The notes: a model not told the origin generated them from the sequence alone. A stretch of DNA of 7,768 nt from Candidatus Solibacter sp. (GCA_026394025.1 JAPKZC010000844.1:1-7768); one strand, 5' to 3'. Counted from the first letter of the stretch, positions 1 through 6,755 are shown. Numbers and translations are program-made.

Positions 1-639
1 CAAGTGCCGAGGCCCGTGGCGCGGAATCAGGGCAAGGCTTACCAGAACCAGGTGCAAGCGCTGGTGAAGGCACTGGGGGACGATCGGGACTTCGTGCTGG
101 ACGGCCACGGCCGGCTGACGCCGGGAGACGCTGCGTCCGTTGCCGCCACGATGGAGAGCAGCCACCCGCTGTGGTTCGACGAACCGTGCTCCGTGTCCAA
201 TCTCGAAGTGGTGCGCAAGGTCTCGGCGGAGACGGCGATACCGCTGGGATTCGGGCGCGGGATTGGGGACCCCGGGGTTTTTCAGGCGCTGCTTCGGGAA
301 GGGTTGGTGGACGTCGTACGGCCGGACATCTCAATGCACGGAATCAACGGCGCGCGGCGGATAGCGGTGCTGGCGGAGACGTATTACGTGGCGATTGCGC
401 CGCACCACGACGGCGGGCCGGTCGCCACCGCGGCGGCGTTGCACCTGGCCGCCAGCGTGCCGAATTTCTTCATCCAACATGTGCCGCGCCCGGAGGATGC
501 GGCCGACCGCGAGATGCGCGCCGCGATTGTTTCCGCCGGCCTGGAGACGGCGCGCGATGGTTTCCTGGAGCTTCCGCAAGGCCCCGGCCTGGGTATAGAC
601 GTGAATGAAGCGGCGTTGGAGAAATACCATGCAGCGTAG
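1..639 (+). CDS. Enolase-superfamily (mandelate racemase/muconate lactonizing type) protein, 5'-truncated, with altered metal site
   Basis: The reading frame is open from the window edge, so the capping domain and the first barrel strands lie outside. About 212 codons of the C-terminal barrel remain. Counting residues from the GTG at position 4, I see the DxH motif (D33, H35), the second metal ligand in FDEP (E60), the Asp of the Asp-His pair in RPD (D108) and the histidine of APHH (H134/H135). These are the landmarks of acid-sugar dehydratases and mandelate racemases. The third metal ligand, normally Glu in a GER or GEN motif, is missing: the segment reads GFGRG with Arg85 in that place. The Glu of the late barrel QE motif, present in the downstream gene, is also replaced (IQH). 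The gene overlaps the downstream homologue by 11 bp, so the two are probably cotranscribed. The fold is secure. Catalytic competence is doubtful, and the substrate cannot be named. Confidence 0.85.
   Translation, partial: QVPRPVARNQGKAYQNQVQALVKALGDDRDFVLDGHGRLTPGDAASVAATMESSHPLWFDEPCSVSNLEVVRKVSAETAIPLGFGRGIGDPGVFQALLREGLVDVVRPDISMHGINGARRIAVLAETYYVAIAPHHDGGPVATAAALHLAASVPNFFIQHVPRPEDAADREMRAAIVSAGLETARDGFLELPQGPGLGIDVNEAALEKYHAA
618..621 (+). promoter_or_regulatory. Shine-Dalgarno site of the second enolase-superfamily gene
   Basis: GGAG lies 7 bases before the ATG at 629, inside the end of the upstream gene. This favours the start at 629 over the earlier in-frame ATG at 605. The 629 start also puts a twin-arginine motif at the very N-terminus. 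Confidence 0.6.
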
Positions 640-1960
640 GCACTTTCTGGCGTTCGGCGGCGCCGGCCTGGCATTCGCGGGAAATGCGGCGAAGACTGCA
701 ACGCGACGGAGCGCGCTGGAGGCTTGCGGCTGTTCCTTCGCGCCCCAGGCGGCGATGGGCGGCGGCGCATTCGACCGCCTTCAATCGGGCCTGAAGGTCA
801 CCGGGATGAAGGTCTTCGGCGTATCGCTGACGCCTACCTCCGACCGGCCTTACGTATTCGTGAAACTGGAGACCAACCAGGGTCTGGTGGGTTGGGGCGA
901 GGGCACGCTGGAGGGCAAAGCCGGCGCGGCCATGGCCTGCATCGAAGACTTCCGCGACTTCGTCATGGGCAGCGATCCGATGCAGGTGGAGCACACATGG
1001 CAATCGATGTACGTGCACAGTTTCTACCGCGCCGGACCGGTGATGGGGTCGGCGATTTCGGCGATCGACCAGGCGCTGTGGGACATCCGCGGTAAGGCGT
1101 TGGGGATGCCGGTGTATCAGTTACTGGGCGGCCCACTCGACCCGCGCGGGGTCCGGGGATATTATCACGCCGATGGAGTGCGCACGCCGGAGCGGCTGGC
1201 GAGGCTGCGCGAAACGGCTATCCAGCAGGGCGTGTCGTGCTTCAAGACCGGATTGCCCGGCTACTACGAGTGGATCGAGACGCGAAAGAAGATCGAGGCG
1301 GCGGTGAAATCGATGCAGGTGCTGCGTGAGGCGCTGGGACCGGAAATCGACATTGCGGTGGACTTCCACGCCAAGACCAGCCCGAGCGTAGCGTCGATCC
1401 TGGTGAAGGAAGTGGAGCCCCTGAACCTGTTGTTCATCGAAGAGCCGTGTCCGCCGGAGAACGTGCCGGCGATGGCGAAGATTGCGCGCCGCTCCACCAC
1501 GCCGATCGCCACCGGAGAGCGGCTGGTGGCCCACTACGGGTGCCGCGAACTGATCGAGATGGGGATCGTCGACATTCTGCAGCCCGACATCAACCACGTC
1601 GGCGGCGTCACCGGGCTTTGGAAGGTGGCGCAGATGGCGGCGGTTTCGGGGATATCGATGGCGCCGCATGCCTGCGAAGGGCCCATCGGCGGTCTCGCCA
1701 CGCTGCACGTCAATGCGGCCATGCCGAACTTCGTGGTGCAGGAAATCTGCGGGCAAATCCAGCCGGGCGCGGCGGACAAAGTGTGGCAAGAGTGGCTGGG
1801 ATTCCCCGCCATGCGCATGGTGGACGGCCGGTTTCCGCTGTCGCCGAAGCCCGGTTTGGGTTTCGAACTATCCGAGGCGAGTCTGGCCAAGTATCCCTTC
1901 GGCGGCACGCGTCCGATGGCGCGGGTGTTTCACGAGGATGGATCGGTGGCCGAATGGTGA
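629..1960 (+). CDS. D-galactonate dehydratase-like enolase-superfamily enzyme with Tat-type leader
   Basis: 443 residues. Residues 3-20 form a Tat-like leader (RRHFL, then an Ala/Gly-rich hydrophobic stretch), followed by a linker to about residue 57. The capping domain then starts with KVTGMKVFGVSL, and the barrel carries a full active site: D245 and H247 (DFH), E271/E272 (FIEEP), E297 (TGER), D320 (QPD), H347 (APH) and E372 (QE). These match the metal ligands and acid/base residues of DgoD-type sugar-acid dehydratases. The C-terminus, HEDGSVAEW, is as I recall the end of E. coli DgoD, and KPGLG just before it is also typical. The expected reaction is dehydration of an aldonic acid to a 2-keto-3-deoxy acid. 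Specificity (galactonate, arabinonate or another acid) cannot be read from sequence. The leader is odd for an enzyme family that normally works in the cytoplasm. The start at 629 is supported by the GGAG and overlaps the upstream gene by 11 bp. Confidence 0.88.
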   Translation: MQRRHFLAFGGAGLAFAGNAAKTATRRSALEACGCSFAPQAAMGGGAFDRLQSGLKVTGMKVFGVSLTPTSDRPYVFVKLETNQGLVGWGEGTLEGKAGAAMACIEDFRDFVMGSDPMQVEHTWQSMYVHSFYRAGPVMGSAISAIDQALWDIRGKALGMPVYQLLGGPLDPRGVRGYYHADGVRTPERLARLRETAIQQGVSCFKTGLPGYYEWIETRKKIEAAVKSMQVLREALGPEIDIAVDFHAKTSPSVASILVKEVEPLNLLFIEEPCPPENVPAMAKIARRSTTPIATGERLVAHYGCRELIEMGIVDILQPDINHVGGVTGLWKVAQMAAVSGISMAPHACEGPIGGLATLHVNAAMPNFVVQEICGQIQPGAADKVWQEWLGFPAMRMVDGRFPLSPKPGLGFELSEASLAKYPFGGTRPMARVFHEDGSVAEW

Positions 1961-1967
1961 TGGGCGA

Positions 1968-2984
1968 TCACGCCTGCTTCAGCGCGCCCAGCCACTGCAA
2001 CTGCTGCTTGATCTGCGAGTGAAGCTTGTAGGTTTTGCGGACCGCCTCAAGCTTGGCGTTGCCGCGCACTTCGATTTGCGATAAATCGTAGCGGCCGAGA
2101 CCTGCCTCGGCGCAGTAGTTCAGGTATCCGACCCACTCGGCATTGACGCCCATGGCCTCAACGCCCACCCGGTCTGCGGCGATGAAGTCGGTGGAGGCGA
2201 TGGCGATCTTGTGGTCCATCGGGGTGCCGTTCACCGGGCCATCGTTCTCCATGCCTTCGAATCCATCGATGACCGCGGCGCCCCAGTGGGGATGCAGCGC
2301 CTTGGCGGTGAGCAGCAGGTTGAGGTGCATCTGGCGGTACCCGGCGTGGTATTTGGTCTTGTCGTGCCACGCGGTGGTTTCCTTGCTGCCGCTGTGCAGG
2401 GGCGCGCCCATGGCCATGTTTTTGACCGAGAGGGTGGCGACAGCGTAGTTGTGCGCCTTCAGGATGGCGGAGCCGATTACGAAGGCGTCGGGATCGAAGA
2501 GGCGCGCGGCCAGGCGAACCGGCGTGAAATGGAGGTTAGCGTCCACAATCTGGAGCGGGTGGAACTTCGCCTCCTCATTGAGGTCCACGAGTTGCACCTT
2601 CTGGGAGCGAAATTCGCCGGGCAGACGGTTGTAGAGGAACGTTTCGTAGCCCTGGAAGGTGCTCTGGCGGGAGGCTTCGGCGATGACGACCGGACCCTTG
2701 AAACGCGGGGCGAGGTAGTCCAGGATGCCGCGGATGGCGTCGGCGTGCGTGGCCGCAAGCTGCCGCTCCACGGACACGAAATTCGGCTTGATCAGGACGT
2801 ACTTCTTGCGTTTGAGTTGCGGTCGTATCTGGTCGTCGATGGCGGTCAGCGCGGCGGTGATATTCTTGCGGCGTTCCTGGCCCTGGGTCAACGCCACGAG
2901 GGAGCGCGCCTGCGGTTCCGCGGCGCGGCCGGGCACGGCGGCGGCGGCGAGGGCAATCAGTTCACGGCGGGATAAGTGGACCAT
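1968..2984 (-). CDS. DUF362 domain protein with Tat-like leader
   Basis: 338 residues. The N-terminus has SRREL (Arg6-Arg7) followed by an Ala-rich hydrophobic run to about residue 18, which fits a short Tat signal. The rest matches the DUF362 pattern: LIKPNFV at 64-70, a THADAIRGILDYL helix at 79-91, SVKN near 186-189, DGFEGMENDGPVNGTP at 240-255 and DFIAADRVGVEAMG at 266-279. DUF362 has no settled biochemical function. Some members carry a 4Fe-4S ferredoxin domain, but here there is no CxxCxxC cluster and the C-terminus is short, so this is the ferredoxin-free form. The gene is transcribed alone, convergent with the dehydratase-like gene (7 bp between stops) and divergent from the sialidase-fold gene. 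Its ribosome binding site is weak. A role in carbohydrate use is suggested only by its neighbours. Confidence 0.85.
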   Translation of the reverse strand: MVHLSRRELIALAAAAVPGRAAEPQARSLVALTQGQERRKNITAALTAIDDQIRPQLKRKKYVLIKPNFVSVERQLAATHADAIRGILDYLAPRFKGPVVIAEASRQSTFQGYETFLYNRLPGEFRSQKVQLVDLNEEAKFHPLQIVDANLHFTPVRLAARLFDPDAFVIGSAILKAHNYAVATLSVKNMAMGAPLHSGSKETTAWHDKTKYHAGYRQMHLNLLLTAKALHPHWGAAVIDGFEGMENDGPVNGTPMDHKIAIASTDFIAADRVGVEAMGVNAEWVGYLNYCAEAGLGRYDLSQIEVRGNAKLEAVRKTYKLHSQIKQQLQWLGALKQA

Positions 2985-3087
2985 AATGTCCGATTGTACA
3001 GCGGTTCACACGCGGAAGGGCGCGGGGGCCGCTATCTACTCTTTTTGCAGAACCTTGTGCGAATCGTATTCGTAGGCCAGCAGCAGC
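2985..3087. other. Divergent intergenic spacer with no clear promoter
   Basis: This 103-bp spacer is the only sizeable non-coding stretch in the window and must hold the promoters for DUF362 (leftward) and, unless its start lies elsewhere, the sialidase-fold gene (rightward). I see TACAAT on the - strand (complement of 2993-2998), which resembles a -10 box but has no -35 partner. On the + strand there is only a poor TTGCAG/TATTCG pair (3045-3050, 3067-3072). A short inverted repeat lies at 3060-3072, and an AGC triplet run precedes the ATG at 3088. Confidence 0.5.
3060..3072. repeat. Short perfect inverted repeat, possible operator
   Basis: CGAAT-CGT-ATTCG is a perfect 5-bp inverted repeat with a 3-base centre, 15 bp before the ATG at 3088. 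It could be a repressor half-site pair for the glycosidase genes, but the length is short enough to be chance. No regulator gene lies in the window. Confidence 0.25.
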
Positions 3088-4221
3088 ATGTTGCTGAAAG
3101 TGCACTTCACTACAACGCCGCTGGCGGCACAGGAGATGGCCCGTGACCGCGGGGGCGCGCGCCTGGTATGGGACCAAGCCACCTTGACGCTGGTACAGTC
3201 CGGCGCGGTTTACGGCCGCATGGTGCGCCTGCCCGACCAGCAGATACTCTGTTCCTACGAACGAGGTAGCCGGGTTTACGTGCGCCGCAGCCGCGATGAA
3301 GGCCGGACCTGGGAACAGGAAACCGCCGTGGCCGCCTTCGAATTTGGAGGCGCGGCGAATCCGGAAATGCTGGTGCTCCAGAATGGCTGGGTATTGCTCT
3401 CCTTCAACGAACGTCCCCGGGACGGCATTCACCCCTTCACGATCAAGATCGCAGTGAGCAAGGATGGCGGGGCGGCTTGGGAAGGCGGCAAACTGGTCTA
3501 CGAGGCGGGAACCAACTCCGGCACGGGCTGCTGGGAACCGGCCCAGATCCAACTGCCCTCCGGGGAAATTCGACTGTACTTCGCCAATGAGAAACCGTAC
3601 CCCGATACCACGGAGCAGGAGATCAGCATGGTGCGGTCTCTGGACAATGGGGCATCCTGGAGCGCGCCGCAAAGAATCAGCCTGCGCGCGGGATTTCGGG
3701 ACGGCATGCCGGTGCCATTGCCGATGGCCGGAGGCAGGGGCATCGCCGTCGCCATCGAAGACAACGGAATCGCCGGGAAGTTCAAGCCGGCCATCGTCCA
3801 CGCCTCCTTGGAAGACAACTGGCGCCAACCGTTTGTAGGCGGCGAGAGCCCCCGCCGATGGGCTGCCCTGAAAGTGCAACTCCCCGATTCAGTCTACGCC
3901 GGTGCGCCGTATCTGCGACAGTTTCCGGGCGGCGAAACCGTACTGTCGGTGCAGAGCGGGGAGGACCGTTTGAACGAAGGCACGCTGAACAACAGCCAGA
4001 TGGTGGTCTACCTGGGAGATTCGGAAGCCAGGAACTTCACCGGCAAGTCCGTCCCATTTCCGGTGGTCCCAGAGGCTAGCGGACTCTGGAACGCTCTGTT
4101 CATTAAGGGCGAAACCACGGTGACCGCGATCTCGGGCACCGTCATCAACGGGGTCCGCGGGCTGTGGGCGATCGACGGCAGACTGGAATATGCAGGGAGC
4201 ACGGTGCGGGGGCGAAAATGA
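3088..4221 (+). CDS. Sialidase-fold beta-propeller glycosidase, possibly GH93-like exo-arabinanase
   Basis: 377 residues from ATG 3088. Three Asp-box motifs (SxDxGxxW) are seen at residues 68-75, 124-131 and 184-191, diagnostic of the sialidase/BNR propeller. The order YGRMVRLPD, NPEMLVLQNG, CWEPAQIQLPSGE (E150), RDGMPVP and AIEDNG (E224) resembles GH93 exo-1,5-alpha-L-arabinanases, a propeller family related to sialidases, more than true GH33 enzymes. That assignment is from memory of the family and is tentative. The stop overlaps the start of the GH43 gene as ATGA, so the two are translationally coupled, and a joint job on arabinose-containing polysaccharide is a reasonable inference. The start is uncertain: an in-frame TAG at 3073 blocks extension, the ribosome binding site is poor, and the first 25 residues do not form a good signal peptide although one would be expected. 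Confidence 0.75.
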   Translation: MLLKVHFTTTPLAAQEMARDRGGARLVWDQATLTLVQSGAVYGRMVRLPDQQILCSYERGSRVYVRRSRDEGRTWEQETAVAAFEFGGAANPEMLVLQNGWVLLSFNERPRDGIHPFTIKIAVSKDGGAAWEGGKLVYEAGTNSGTGCWEPAQIQLPSGEIRLYFANEKPYPDTTEQEISMVRSLDNGASWSAPQRISLRAGFRDGMPVPLPMAGGRGIAVAIEDNGIAGKFKPAIVHASLEDNWRQPFVGGESPRRWAALKVQLPDSVYAGAPYLRQFPGGETVLSVQSGEDRLNEGTLNNSQMVVYLGDSEARNFTGKSVPFPVVPEASGLWNALFIKGETTVTAISGTVINGVRGLWAIDGRLEYAGSTVRGRK

Positions 4222-5750
4222 AGCAGAAATACATCCTGACTGGTCTATTGGCCGGCATTCTGGCGATGTCGATCGCCGGACAAGGAACGGGGCAGGGCGC
4301 GGCCACCAAACTCCGCTACGTCAATCCGCTGAGCATTGAGGATACGCGGAGCATCGCCGACCCCACCGTTCTGCGCTTTCAGGGCAAATACTATCTCTTC
4401 CTTTCGGGCGGCATGGTCTGGACTTCGGAAGACCTGGTGCACTGGAAGCATCAGCCGGCCACGATGCCACCGGGAACCAGGGGCGTCACCGCGCCCGCCG
4501 CCTTTGAATACCAGGGCAGCGCCTATCTCACCGGCAACGACACCGGCTTGTTTCGCGCCCGCAACCCTGTTGGACCGTGGGAGTACGTTGGGGATTTCAA
4601 GGACGATCAAGGCAAGAAGATTCTGCTGTTCGACACCATGGTGTTTGTGGATGGCGACGGGCGGGTTTATGCCTACTATTCGGGGCGCCATGACGATGGA
4701 ATCTACGGCGTCGAGCTGGACCGCAAGGACCTGACCCACTTTGCAGCGCCACCCAGGAAACTTTGGACCTTCAACAACGCTCACATTTGGGAACGCTATG
4801 GCGACCACAACGAAGGCACCGAGCTGAGTTGGATCGAGGCTCCGTGGATGACGAAGCGCAACGGCAAGTACTACCTTCAGTATGCGGCGCCGGGCACCGA
4901 GTGGAAGACCTATGCGGTGGGCGTGTACACGGCGAAATCACCGCTGGGACCGTTCACTTATGCGCCGCGCAACCCCATCCTGGTCCACCAGAACGGGCTG
5001 ATCAACGGGACCGGACACCACTGCGTGATTGAAGGGCCCGACGGGAACCTCTGGGCGATCTATACGGTGCTCTACCGCAACTGGGGTGTCTTTGACAGGC
5101 GCATCGGCATGGACCCGGTGGGCTTCGACAAGGACGGCAACATGTTCGTAGGTGGGCCTTCGGAGACGCCGCGCTGGGGTCCGGGAGCTATCGCCAAACC
5201 GTGGCTCGACAACGACAGCGGCTCGCTGCCGGTGTCGATCAACCGGTACACCTGGTCGGCCAGCAGTTCCATGCCCGGGCGCGACCCCACCTACGCCTTC
5301 GACAACAACGTCAGAACCTGGTGGCAGCCCGCCGGTGACGACGCGCAACCGTGGCTCACGCTGGACCTGGGGTGCCGCAACCCAACCGACCCGAACCAGG
5401 AATTCGTTCTTGATTCGTCGCGGATTCTCTTTGACGTGGCGCCGCCGGAGCGCACCTCGCTGACCGTGGATGGCCACTCGACGTGGTTTCCGAACACGCC
5501 GCGAGCCATGGCGGCGCCGTACCGGTACAAGCTGGAAGTGTCCTCCGACAATCGGACGTTTAAGGCTGTGGCCGACAAGACGAACAACACCGCCGCCAAC
5601 AACGTCGAGTTCGATGAGTTCGCGCCCGTGCGGTGCCGCTATATCAGGCTGACGGTCACCGGACGGCCGACCAACCTGCCAATGGCGGTTCTGGAGTTCA
5701 CGGCCTTCGGCAAGTCCGCCCAAACGCAGCGGACAGGAGCGGCAAAGTAG
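4218..5750 (+). CDS. Secreted GH43 glycosidase with C-terminal F5/8 type C (discoidin/CBM32-like) domain
   Basis: 510 residues from ATG 4218, chosen because it overlaps the upstream stop (ATGA) and begins with a Sec signal (MKQK, then a hydrophobic run to about residue 20). The five-bladed GH43 propeller covers about residues 35-330, with the family's three acids visible: D48 in IADPTV (base), D139 in LFDTMVF (pKa modulator) and E207 in WIEAPW (acid). His267/His268 in GTGHH fit the usual propeller-centre histidine. Residues about 341-498 form a discoidin/CBM32-like domain: NRYTWSASSS, AFDNNVRTWWQP, PWLTLDLG and RYIRLTVTG. GH43 members include arabinofuranosidases, arabinanases, xylosidases and galactosidases, and sequence alone does not choose between them. 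Context (GH93-like partner, GH39 nearby) favours arabinose- or xylose-containing substrates. The enzyme should act in the periplasm or outside the cell, with the C-terminal domain binding glycan. Confidence 0.9.
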   Translation: MKQKYILTGLLAGILAMSIAGQGTGQGAATKLRYVNPLSIEDTRSIADPTVLRFQGKYYLFLSGGMVWTSEDLVHWKHQPATMPPGTRGVTAPAAFEYQGSAYLTGNDTGLFRARNPVGPWEYVGDFKDDQGKKILLFDTMVFVDGDGRVYAYYSGRHDDGIYGVELDRKDLTHFAAPPRKLWTFNNAHIWERYGDHNEGTELSWIEAPWMTKRNGKYYLQYAAPGTEWKTYAVGVYTAKSPLGPFTYAPRNPILVHQNGLINGTGHHCVIEGPDGNLWAIYTVLYRNWGVFDRRIGMDPVGFDKDGNMFVGGPSETPRWGPGAIAKPWLDNDSGSLPVSINRYTWSASSSMPGRDPTYAFDNNVRTWWQPAGDDAQPWLTLDLGCRNPTDPNQEFVLDSSRILFDVAPPERTSLTVDGHSTWFPNTPRAMAAPYRYKLEVSSDNRTFKAVADKTNNTAANNVEFDEFAPVRCRYIRLTVTGRPTNLPMAVLEFTAFGKSAQTQRTGAAK

Positions 5751-6755
5751 TCACACTGGTCGAACGGTGACCAGCGTTTCCGCGACGCCCGCGATTCGCA
5801 CTGGCCTGCGCAGCAGGTTGCGCAACGGCTTGCCGAAGCCCTCGAAGCGCACCTGCATCCAGTCGCCATCCTCCAGTTGCACGCCCTCGCCAAAACTGAA
5901 CGCGTCAGCGCCGAAGAAGTGGACGTGGATATCGCCGGGGCGCCGGTGCGCCTCAAATTTGAAGTGATGGTGTTCCAGGTTGGCGAGGCTGTGACACATC
6001 ACGGCTTCGCCGGTTTGAATCGCTTTGCACCACAGGGTGGCTCCGCCCCGCTCGATTGTGACCTGGCCGGACACGCGGTCGAAGGCCGGGTCCAGCACCA
6101 ACTCCGGACCAAGGGCGCAGGTCCGCAGTTTGGAGGCGGCAAGATACAGGTAGTTCTTCTTTTCGAATTGATGGTCGGAGAATTCGTTGCCCGCGGCCAT
6201 GCCGATCCGGCGCGGGGAGCCTGATGGGTCGATGATGTACACGCCCGCGATTTCCGGTTCTTCGCCGCCATCGCCGGCGTAGTCCGGCACATCAAGCGAT
6301 TGGTTGTGGGCGCGCAGTGTAAGACCGGTGCCTTTGTAGAACCATTCGGGCGAGACTCCGGCGACGCCTGGCGCGGGACGGCCGCCTTCGAGGCCCCACT
6401 GGTACATCCGCATGCTGTCGGTGATCTGTTCGCCCGCGGCGTGCATCGCCTGCCGGTTGGCGGCGCTGCGGATGTGGCTCAGTCCCGTGCCGCTCACCAG
6501 ACAGCGGGCGGGTTCGCCGGGATGATCCACCGCCGGGAGTATGCGCCAGGGCGACATGCCGCTGTAGATATCCGGGTAATCAAGCGACTCGCCGGAGAGG
6601 TCCTGTTCCGCGGCGCGCGCCAGATTCAGCGATACCGCCAGTGCCGCCGAAGCGAGGGAGTGGACGGAGCCGTGATTGCGGAGTAGGCGGAGTTGCTCGC
6701 CCTCCACGACACCCAGGCGGCGGCCCGCCGGTCCGGCAAGTTGGATGAGTCGCAT
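5751..6755 (-). CDS. FAH-fold protein of the GguC/AraD1 type, probable 2-keto-3-deoxy sugar-acid enzyme
   Basis: 334 residues with no signal peptide, hence cytoplasmic. The N-terminus MRLIQLAGPAGRRLGVVEG and the overall length fit the GguC/AraD1 branch of the fumarylacetoacetate hydrolase superfamily. Likely metal ligands are E166 and E168 (EPE) and D194 (GNEFSDH). K209 and the GPELV segment at 216-220 sit where the family has its conserved core, and HVHFFGADAFSFGEG at 277-291 is the final core motif. FAH-fold enzymes act on 2-keto or 2,4-diketo acids. GguC relatives are found beside sugar transport and pentose oxidation genes, so processing a 2-keto-3-deoxy sugar acid is the best guess. The gene lies 6 bp after the GH39 stop, and the GGTAGGG spanning that stop can serve as its ribosome binding site, so the two form an operon. 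Its own stop touches the GH43 stop with no gap. Confidence 0.83.
   Translation of the reverse strand: MRLIQLAGPAGRRLGVVEGEQLRLLRNHGSVHSLASAALAVSLNLARAAEQDLSGESLDYPDIYSGMSPWRILPAVDHPGEPARCLVSGTGLSHIRSAANRQAMHAAGEQITDSMRMYQWGLEGGRPAPGVAGVSPEWFYKGTGLTLRAHNQSLDVPDYAGDGGEEPEIAGVYIIDPSGSPRRIGMAAGNEFSDHQFEKKNYLYLAASKLRTCALGPELVLDPAFDRVSGQVTIERGGATLWCKAIQTGEAVMCHSLANLEHHHFKFEAHRRPGDIHVHFFGADAFSFGEGVQLEDGDWMQVRFEGFGKPLRNLLRRPVRIAGVAETLVTVRPV
5756..5780 (+). terminator. Candidate hairpin terminator for the sialidase-fold/GH43 operon
   Basis: CTGGTC (5756-5761) pairs perfectly with GACCAG (5769-5774), with a possible G-T extension and a small loop, starting 6 bases after the GH43 stop. It is followed by CGTTTC, a poor T-run, so termination would be weak or factor-assisted. 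The hairpin lies inside the last codons of the convergent FAH-fold gene, so it may be coding chance. Confidence 0.3.

Noticed and set aside
605..628. Earlier in-frame ATG at 605 as the dehydratase-like start
   Set aside because: It would place eight extra, mostly charged residues before the twin-arginine motif and lacks a Shine-Dalgarno, while the ATG at 629 has GGAG at 7 bases.
710..735. Possible lipoprotein cysteine near LEACGCS in the dehydratase-like protein
   Set aside because: No hydrophobic run precedes this Cys, and the residue at the -2 position is Glu, so it is not a lipobox. The real leader is the earlier RRHFL segment.
1121..1789. A 222-codon open frame on the - strand opposite the dehydratase-like gene
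   Set aside because: It lies wholly within the strongly supported enolase-superfamily gene, is rich in His and Arg, and has no motif.
1957..1971. GTGAT-GGGCG-ATCAC hairpin between the convergent dehydratase-like and DUF362 stops
   Set aside because: The stem is only 5 bp, has no T-run on either side and overlaps both stop codons, so it is not a credible terminator.
2211..2975. A 254-codon open frame on the + strand opposite DUF362
   Set aside because: The opposite strand encodes all the DUF362 motifs. This frame has no family signal and is a shadow.
3036..3089. A tiny - strand frame, ATG to TAG, encoding MLLLAYEYDSHKVLQKE
   Set aside because: The peptide looks protein-like and could be a remnant gene end, but it is only 17 residues, overlaps the + strand start region and has no family match I recognise.
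2962..3879. A 305-codon open frame on the - strand opposite the sialidase-fold gene
   Set aside because: It is antisense to a gene with three clear Asp boxes, shows no recognisable motif, and is rich in Arg, Ala and Gly as expected of a GC-rich shadow frame.
4938..5723. A 261-codon open frame on the - strand opposite the GH43 gene
   Set aside because: It is antisense to the GH43/discoidin coding sequence and has no recognisable domain.
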